Translations under genes and position numbers: made by a program
From: Mesostigma viride
Taxonomy: Eukaryota > Streptophyta > Mesostigmatophyceae > Mesostigmatales > Mesostigmataceae
DNA length: 64,000 bases
Assembly: GCA_009746045.1 (NCBI GenBank)
Contig: RPFO01001921.1
Span: forward strand, 24,234-88,233
Direction: 5' to 3'
In this document: positions 58,648 to 64,000 of the stretch, piece by piece
Layout of the letters: the number at the start of each line of letters is the position of its first letter
Position numbering within the stretch: position 1 is the stretch's first letter
Notes under the pieces: generated by a model
Told to the model about the DNA's origin: nothing
Databases searched by the model: none
Seen by the model: the letters and a program-made list of their open reading frames with translations, nothing else

Positions 58648-59034
58648 GGGAGGAAGGGAGGGAGGGAGGGAGGGAGGGAGGGAGGGGGAGGGAGGGAGGG
58701 AGGGAGGGAGGGAGGGAGGGAGGAGGGAGGGAGGAGGGAGGGAGGAGGGAGGGAGGGAGGGAGGGAGGGAGGGAGGAGGGAGGGAGGGAGGGAGGGAGGA
58801 GGGAGGAGGGAGGGAGGGAGGGAGGAGGAGGGAGGGAGGGAGGGAGGAGGGAGGGAGGGAGGGAGGGAGGAGGGAGGGAGGGAGGGAGGGAGGGAGGGAG
58901 GGAGAGGGAGGGAGGGAGGGAGGGAGGGAGGGAGGGAGGGAGGGAGGGAGGGAGGAGGGAGGGAGGGAGGGAGGGAGGGAGGGAGGGAGGGAGGGAGGGA
59001 GGGAGGGAGGGAGGGAGGGAGGGAGGAAGGGAGT
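58648..59034. repeat. (GGGA)n microsatellite with GGA slips
   Basis: About 390 bp of GGGA units with many 1-bp deletions giving GGA triplets, so much less pure than 14907-15159. Confidence 0.96.
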
Positions 59035-59044
59035 GGATCGGTCA

Positions 59045-59198
59045 CTCACAGCAGTTTATTCCCACCCCAGCAGGGCCCCTCCCTCACATCCGGCTGCAAA
59101 ATCTGCTTGATGTCGCTTCTCTCTAGAATAAGCCGCACAGCCCTGATGCGAGCAAACGGCTCGCCATCATACTGTCGCTCACTGATGCTTTATACGCG
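59045..59198 (-). CDS. possible terminal exon of an unknown minus-strand gene
   Basis: Minus strand reads ERQYDGEPFARIRAVRLILE then RSDIKQILQPDVREGPCWGG, NKLL and stop, ending 10 bp before the (GGGA)n array. Composition is convincingly protein-like, and 3' splice-like AAAGCATCAG or ATAAAG precede it. I do not recognise the family. Phase does not match the candidate exon at 59292-59491 with the splice sites I tried, so they may not belong together. Confidence 0.35.
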
Positions 59199-59291
59199 CT
59201 TTCCGTAAGATGAAAACATGACGGAAAAGAGAGACTCGGGGAAAGGGGATACGGTGAAATACTTGTCTGCTACCGGCCGGGGTTTCAACAG

Positions 59292-59491
59292 CGAAGAAAT
59301 TCGCACCTGAATGTGCACATACCACTCCGTCACGTCGACAACGGTCTTGCATCGCAATCGTTTCACAGACGCGGCAGCAAAAATTGCTGGCGGCATTGAC
59401 ATGCTCGCCGCAGTTAACGAACGTGCGGAGGTCCGTTTTAGCCCCTGACGCCACGGCGTCTTTGATGCCAAGAACGCCTGCAAAAGACACG
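59292..59491 (-). CDS. possible Cys-rich internal exon, unknown gene
   Basis: A strong 3' splice site (CGTGTCTTTTGCAG) precedes a frame reading GVLGIKDAVASGAKTDLRTF, VNCGEHVNAASNFCCRVCET and IAMQDRCRRDGVVCAHS, followed by a GTGCGA donor. Six cysteines and two histidines suggest a zinc-binding module. A second frame is also open across the same stretch, so the choice is not secure. Confidence 0.3.
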
Positions 59492-59997
59492 ATATCGGGC
59501 ACAAAAGCACTTAAAAACGGATTACGGGTCTGCGACGCCTGGCCCAGCCTAGAAATTGGATTAAAAATCGCGCCAGCTCGGTTAAAGCAAACTGAGCCGG
59601 TAATGAAAAAAGTGCTTCGGTCAAGGCCTTAAAAACTAAAAAATGCGTCGGTTAGTGTCAAAAACCAGATGTTAGGGCGACTTTCATCGGGAAAATTTTT
59701 TGCTGCAGGTAGGTGGGGTCGAGAGAAAATCGGCGACAAAACAGGCACCCACCTGTGAATGACGCTAAAATGCCGAAGGACTCCGCAGAATTTGTGGCGA
59801 AAAAAAATAACGGCAAGTAATATATGACCCTAGGAGCATACACTAAAATTTCCAGCCTCGATACTGCCTTTTTATTCGCTAGCCATTCTTAGCTATCCTG
59901 ACCAGAATGGCCGATGAATGGTTGATACTTTCCTCGGGGATTGAAAGGAAATACCTGCTGCACACCTTGTGACATCGGTTGTGACACCCATGTCTCA

Positions 59998-60256
59998 ACA
60001 TGTTTGTAGTTGGTGTCTCGGTGTCTCAGAAACTCGTGGTCCGCATTGAGTGGGTGTCACGGTGTCACGACATCTGATTGGCCCGGTTCAGATTCGCCCC
60101 AAATTAAAAAAAAAAAAAACGAATTAAAAAAAAATTAAAAAAAAAACGAATCTGAACCGGGCCAATCAGATGTCGTGACACCGTGACACCCACTCAATGC
60201 GGACCACGAGTTTCTGAGACACCGAGACACCAACTACAAACCAACTACAAACATGT
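59998..60256. repeat. large inverted repeat (~100-bp arms, A-rich loop)
   Basis: Left arm 59998-60096 is the near-perfect reverse complement of right arm 60147-60256; the right arm carries one extra ~11-bp ACAAACCAACT duplication. The loop (60097-60146) is almost entirely A with a few T and C. Arms contain GTGTCACGGTGTCACG. Weaker complementarity continues about 20 bp outside. A transcript would fold into one long hairpin. Confidence 0.9.
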
Positions 60257-60505
60257 CGAGACACCGTGACACCGTGCGCTTTCACCCCGAATTCACGAGA
60301 GCGGCAGCGATGGTGATCGCTGCCAAATGAGGTAACATGGGCTAAACAACTCGGGCAGACCGGGCTGGCGTGACATCCCGGTCTGCCATGTTTTATTCCC
60401 CCCCCACATGGCGTGGGGATCTACGTTTGCCATCTGCCAACGTAGAAATAGATGGGGAGGGGGGGGGACAAATGATGTTTGCAACATTGCCCAGTTGACA
60501 TAGCC

Positions 60506-60883
60506 ATGGCGAGACCCGGCGTTTTCATGGAGCCCAGTGCGGGGGCGCTGGGTTGGCAGGTTTTGGGAATGTTCTTCTTGCTATTACTCCTGGGCGTCGT
60601 CGTGTTCAATATGATGGCGAGGCGCGGGGTCCGGTTATCTGCAGCCGCCGTGTTGGCGAAATGCACCCAGGATTCGTCCTTGGCTGCGGCACTTTGCAGG
60701 GACTGGGACTGTGGTTGTGGCCGCCATTGTTTGAGAAGCGTGCATTTCGAGGAGCTCAGGACGATGAGGACCGACATGTGGTCTAAGAAGCCTGCGGATC
60801 GGAAAGAGTTTATAAAGAACCAGCTTTTTCAGGCCGGCCAGCGAGAAACTGAAATCCCGGCAAGTGATTTCATGACAAAGTGA
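60506..60883 (+). CDS. hypothetical 125-residue protein with one transmembrane segment and a Cys cluster
   Basis: Starts in a good context (GCCATGG). About residues 15-34 (WQVLGMFFLLLLLGVVVFNM) form a hydrophobic helix, followed by ARRG. Further on are DWDCGCGRHCL and a charged helical stretch, MWSKKPADRKEFIKNQLFQA, to a natural stop. The C-x-C-x3-C cluster followed by such a helix reminds me of uncharacterised transposon-associated proteins in animals, but I cannot confirm that. It lies between the large hairpin and the GTGTCACG array. It may be one exon of a longer gene or an element ORF. Confidence 0.4.
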   Translation: MARPGVFMEPSAGALGWQVLGMFFLLLLLGVVVFNMMARRGVRLSAAAVLAKCTQDSSLAAALCRDWDCGCGRHCLRSVHFEELRTMRTDMWSKKPADRKEFIKNQLFQAGQRETEIPASDFMTK

Positions 60884-61165
60884 TTTTGATGGTTGCTTGC
60901 ATGCATATTAAGTGAGACAACTATTCCTGGACGCATGGCGTGCCAACATATATAAGTTGTTACCAGATATTAATCACATGCCCTATTGAAGCGACGTTGG
61001 ACCGCATAAACGAGGAATGGCTGAACTTGTCATGACCCGGCAAGGTACCTACACGCACAACAAGAATACATCAACATGAGACGATATATGGTGAGATGAC
61101 CGAGATGTATGGAGAAATGAATGTCTCTACTAGGATTATTATGAAGGTGTATACGTGGTATTTGC

Positions 61166-61371
61166 GGTGTCACGGTGTCACGGTGTCACGGTGTCACGGT
61201 GTCACGGTGTCACGGTGTCACGGTGTCACGGTGTCAGAAGCATAGGTAAAACTTGCAATGACCCATTGAATACATCATCCCCATTAATAATCACTGCATA
61301 CCTGCAAAGATGTGTGTTTATATGCATTTTGAGGTGTCACGGTGTCACGGTGTCACGATGTCACGGTGTCA
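61166..61371. repeat. GTGTCACG octamer arrays (two blocks)
   Basis: Block one has about nine GTGTCACG units at 61166-61236; block two has about five at 61333-61371. The octamer is the reverse complement of the GTGACACC linker in the 54230-55215 satellite and also occurs in the hairpin at 59998-60256. Confidence 0.9.
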
Positions 61372-61688
61372 CGGGTCCTATGAACTTCCCCTTCCTCAGA
61401 GACTTAAGTGGAAACTTTAAATTCAATAAAATACAACTTTTCAAAATGAACTACAAATTGCGTGTTCTAGTACAAATCCAGACGAGCTTAGGGCCTGTCA
61501 TCGTGCGGCCTCGGGCCAACGGTCTGCACCCAACGGTCACTGGCGGCGCAGCCAGTGAGAGGAACGTTGATAAAGGGTAAACCTATTTTCTAATGAACCA
61601 AGCAATTCATTGCTCTCAGCACTCTGTGTTCTCAAGCATTGTACCAAGTCGGTCGTTCGTATTCTAACTTGAATTTTATCTGCTACCA

Positions 61689-63999
61689 ATGGCTATCTCT
61701 AACAAGAATGTTGCTAAGAAGCTTAACTTCAACGAGGATGATGACGGGCAGGATCGGCGGATGCCCAAAGACAACAATCAGAAGCCGGCTGGCGATGCGG
61801 CCATTTCAAAGAAAAAGAAGAAAAACAAAAAGAACAACAATGTCTGCCAGGACGAGGGGACGGCGGCTGCAAGGCCGACCGACCTACCCCCCTCCCCTGA
61901 GAAGCCGGAGGACGAGACGGCTCCCCCCCGGGGGACCGGCTTACCCTCGACTCCGGCGGCTGCAACAGCCGAAACCACGGCTGGAGCAGCCATGGCTGCG
62001 GAGCCCTCGGCGGTCAACCCCACTGAGGCTCCCCAGTTCGGCCCTCCGTTGCCGACTATTCGGGAGCTCATGCCCCGTCAGACGGCTTCGGTGGCGCCGG
62101 ACGGGGCGATCACGTTTCGCCCCGCCACGTCTGATCTTCGTGTTCCCTTCGCTCAGGGACACAATCACATCGAGCTTCAGCTTGGGCGACCTTCGTCCCT
62201 TCTTCGCAAAAAGAATGACATGGAAAGCATTAAGCTCGCGCGGGTGGTGCGTAGACCCGTGGAGCCCATCGGAGGACAACAAATGTCCGATGATGAGGTC
62301 TCCGATACTGCCAGTCTTCCCGACGGGGAGACTGAGATAACCCTTACCCCAGCGCTCCTGGCGGTCGAGCAGGCCGCGCTGGTGGCTAACGAAGAACGCC
62401 GAGCGAGGCAGCGAGACCGGGAGGTCCGTCGAGAGACGGCCTTTCGGCTCGCCGCTAAGCGGCAGGAATACGAGGAGGAGGCCGCCCGTCGTCTGGCAAC
62501 CCACCAGGCGATGGCGGCGGCGTACCGCGAGGCAACTCAGCGGCTACGCGACCTTCTCACCAATGCTGATTATCCGATGGAATACTCGGATGGTCAAGAC
62601 CTGGCCGAGCTTGCTCGGTCAGCCCATTTTAAAGCTATGTCCTCCCTAACCCAAGCCAGGGTAACGTAGGCCATCTTGGCCAAGCATGGGGTGGTAGCTG
62701 AAGCTGCCCCCCCGCTGGAAACCACCAAAAAACCCTCTCCTCCCCAACCCATGCAGTATACAAGGAGGGCCTGCTGGTCCTGGGCCAGAGGAAGGGAAAG
62801 AGCACGGACTGCCCTGTCCGGGATGCTCTGATCATGGGAGACCCCCTCCCTGACATTTCTACGGATGAGGCGGCCTTTCAGGCTGCCCTCCGCGAACATG
62901 AGGTACGCAAGGAGATGAAAAGGCTCCTCCAGGAGGAGGCAGCGAGGAGAGCGGCGGCAGACACCCCTGCCCGCCCCTCCACCGCTGGGGCTGGACCCAG
63001 TGGGGTCACCCGGACCCCCCCGGCCTCCCCCCGGGCCACCACGGCCCCCCCTCCCCCTCCCCCACCACCCCAGGTCCGCCCTGTGGGTTGGGGCCCCCTC
63101 CCCACCCAGGGGGGGTGGCCAGGACCCCAGGAGGCCCTGGGGGGAGGTCAAGAGGTGCCCCGGGCACCCACCCAACCTGCTGAGGCCCCCCCAAGGGCGG
63201 GGGATGTACAAGAACAGCTCGCCATTTTACAGGCTCAGCTGGCCTCGTTGCAAGACCAGCAGTTAACAGCTAACCAGCTGCAAACTGTCGAGGGCCTGCG
63301 CGCCCTGATGTCGCGGTATGAGCTGGGGACCATCAATCTGGACCCCACCCGCCTCCAACAGGCAACCGACGTCTTCTTGAGGGCCAACCCCCCTCCCACA
63401 GGTGTGTTTAACCCTCATAAAAAGGAATCCAAAATCAATATTGCTGGTTTGCCTGAGGGTCACACCATTGAACAAGCCAAACAATTTGTCTTTGCTCTGG
63501 AGTATATGGGATGGAAGGCCTAAACCTTAGGCATCAGTTTAACATTAAGGCTCTCAGGGCCTCATCCACCTTCCACCAATCATCTCCTGCAATTAGAGCA
63601 TTGATTCAAACCTATCAGGAACGCACCCTGACACCTGAAGCAGCCATTGAACAGTGGCCTACCTTTATCACTGATCTGAAACAGCTAGTGCTTACCAATA
63701 ACCACATGGAAGCAGTAGAACGTTTCAACTGGCTTGCTGCATATAAGGTGAACAAGAATAACCTCTCTGGGGATGCAAAAACATACAGGGTAATGATAGA
63801 GAAAGACCTTGAGCTTCTCAAGCTCCAACCAAGGTATCTCATCCACACCTGGCTAACAAAAGCTAATTTGCAACCCTCTGTCCTGGCTACCCTGCTTACA
63901 GGCCTCAAGTCCCTCTGGGACAACTTCAGAGCTGCCATGCTCTATATCGAGGAGGCAGTGGACCCCCTGGGTACTGGCAACCCCCAGGCCCAGGACCCA
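61689..63999 (+). pseudogene. gag-like retroelement ORF region, frame-disrupted, runs off the window
   Basis: Frame one (61689-62669): a basic SKKKKKNKKNNN stretch, a Pro/Ala-rich spacer, then a charged coiled-coil-like part (EERRARQRDREVRRETAFRL and REATQRLRDLL). A TAG at 62667 interrupts, and the frame continues to about 62750. Frame two (about 62752-63523) resumes with EGLLVLGQRKGKS, more coiled-coil-like sequence, a long Pro-rich stretch and an ELGTINLDPTRLQQATDVFL block. Frame three opens at 63511 and is open to the end: EQWPTFITDLKQLVLTNNHM and LLKLQPRYLIHTWLTKANLQ resemble an all-helical capsid. Overall this fits a Gag precursor of an LTR-type element with a nonsense and two frame changes; the 63511/63523 overlap could instead be programmed. 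No protease or reverse transcriptase is visible before the window ends. Confidence 0.45.
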
Positions 64000-64000
64000 A

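Noticed and set aside
57809-59045. Thr/His/Ser/Leu-rich proteins of 246-352 residues
   Set aside because: Translation of GTGA/GGGT/GGGA arrays.

Overview
The window looks like nuclear DNA of a eukaryotic alga, most likely a green alga; I cannot name the genus. The evidence is spliced genes with GT-AG introns up to 3 kb, a plant-type twin-LOV blue-light receptor, a TKL/Raf-like kinase, non-LTR retrotransposons, a hAT DNA transposon and very many GC-rich tandem arrays. There are no bacterial-style operons. Most long open frames in the window are artefacts of repeats whose period is a multiple of three.

Only two genes could be rebuilt completely. They are divergent, with start codons about 1.28 kb apart. 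On the minus strand (33699 down to 24921) an 8-exon gene encodes a 404-residue protein kinase with every catalytic motif. On the plus strand (34981 to 44522) an 8-exon gene encodes a 511-residue protein with two LOV domains, both with the photoactive cysteine and the flavin-binding Asn/Gln residues, and no kinase domain. Exon phases agree at every junction in both genes. The spacer holds two inverted-repeat pairs and three copies of a CACGCACGTT motif. Six of the seven kinase introns hold tandem repeats (five large arrays, one short triplication), and three of the seven LOV introns hold arrays, each with its own unit.

Layout: 1-5.1 kb holds degraded LINE pieces (an ORF1 and reverse-transcriptase fragments) and a SINE-like copy. 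5.5-9.8 kb holds a GTTACCGG-type palindrome field and 51-, 152- and 75-bp tandem repeats. 10-11.2 kb has an intact LINE ORF1 on the minus strand. 11.4-16.1 kb is tetranucleotide arrays, a 184-bp satellite and a possible zinc-ribbon exon. 16-24 kb is mostly unassigned, with a 190-bp degenerate satellite and LINE ends. 24.9-44.5 kb is the kinase/LOV pair. 44.6-52.4 kb holds LINE copies and a 4.7-kb hAT element with matching termini and an 8-bp target duplication, itself interrupted by a LINE with a 10-bp duplication. 54-61.4 kb holds satellites, a retroposed SINE copy with a 12-bp duplication, a 1-kb compound microsatellite, a ~100-bp-arm hairpin and GTGTCACG arrays. 61.7 kb to the end is a frame-disrupted gag-like retroelement region that runs off the window.
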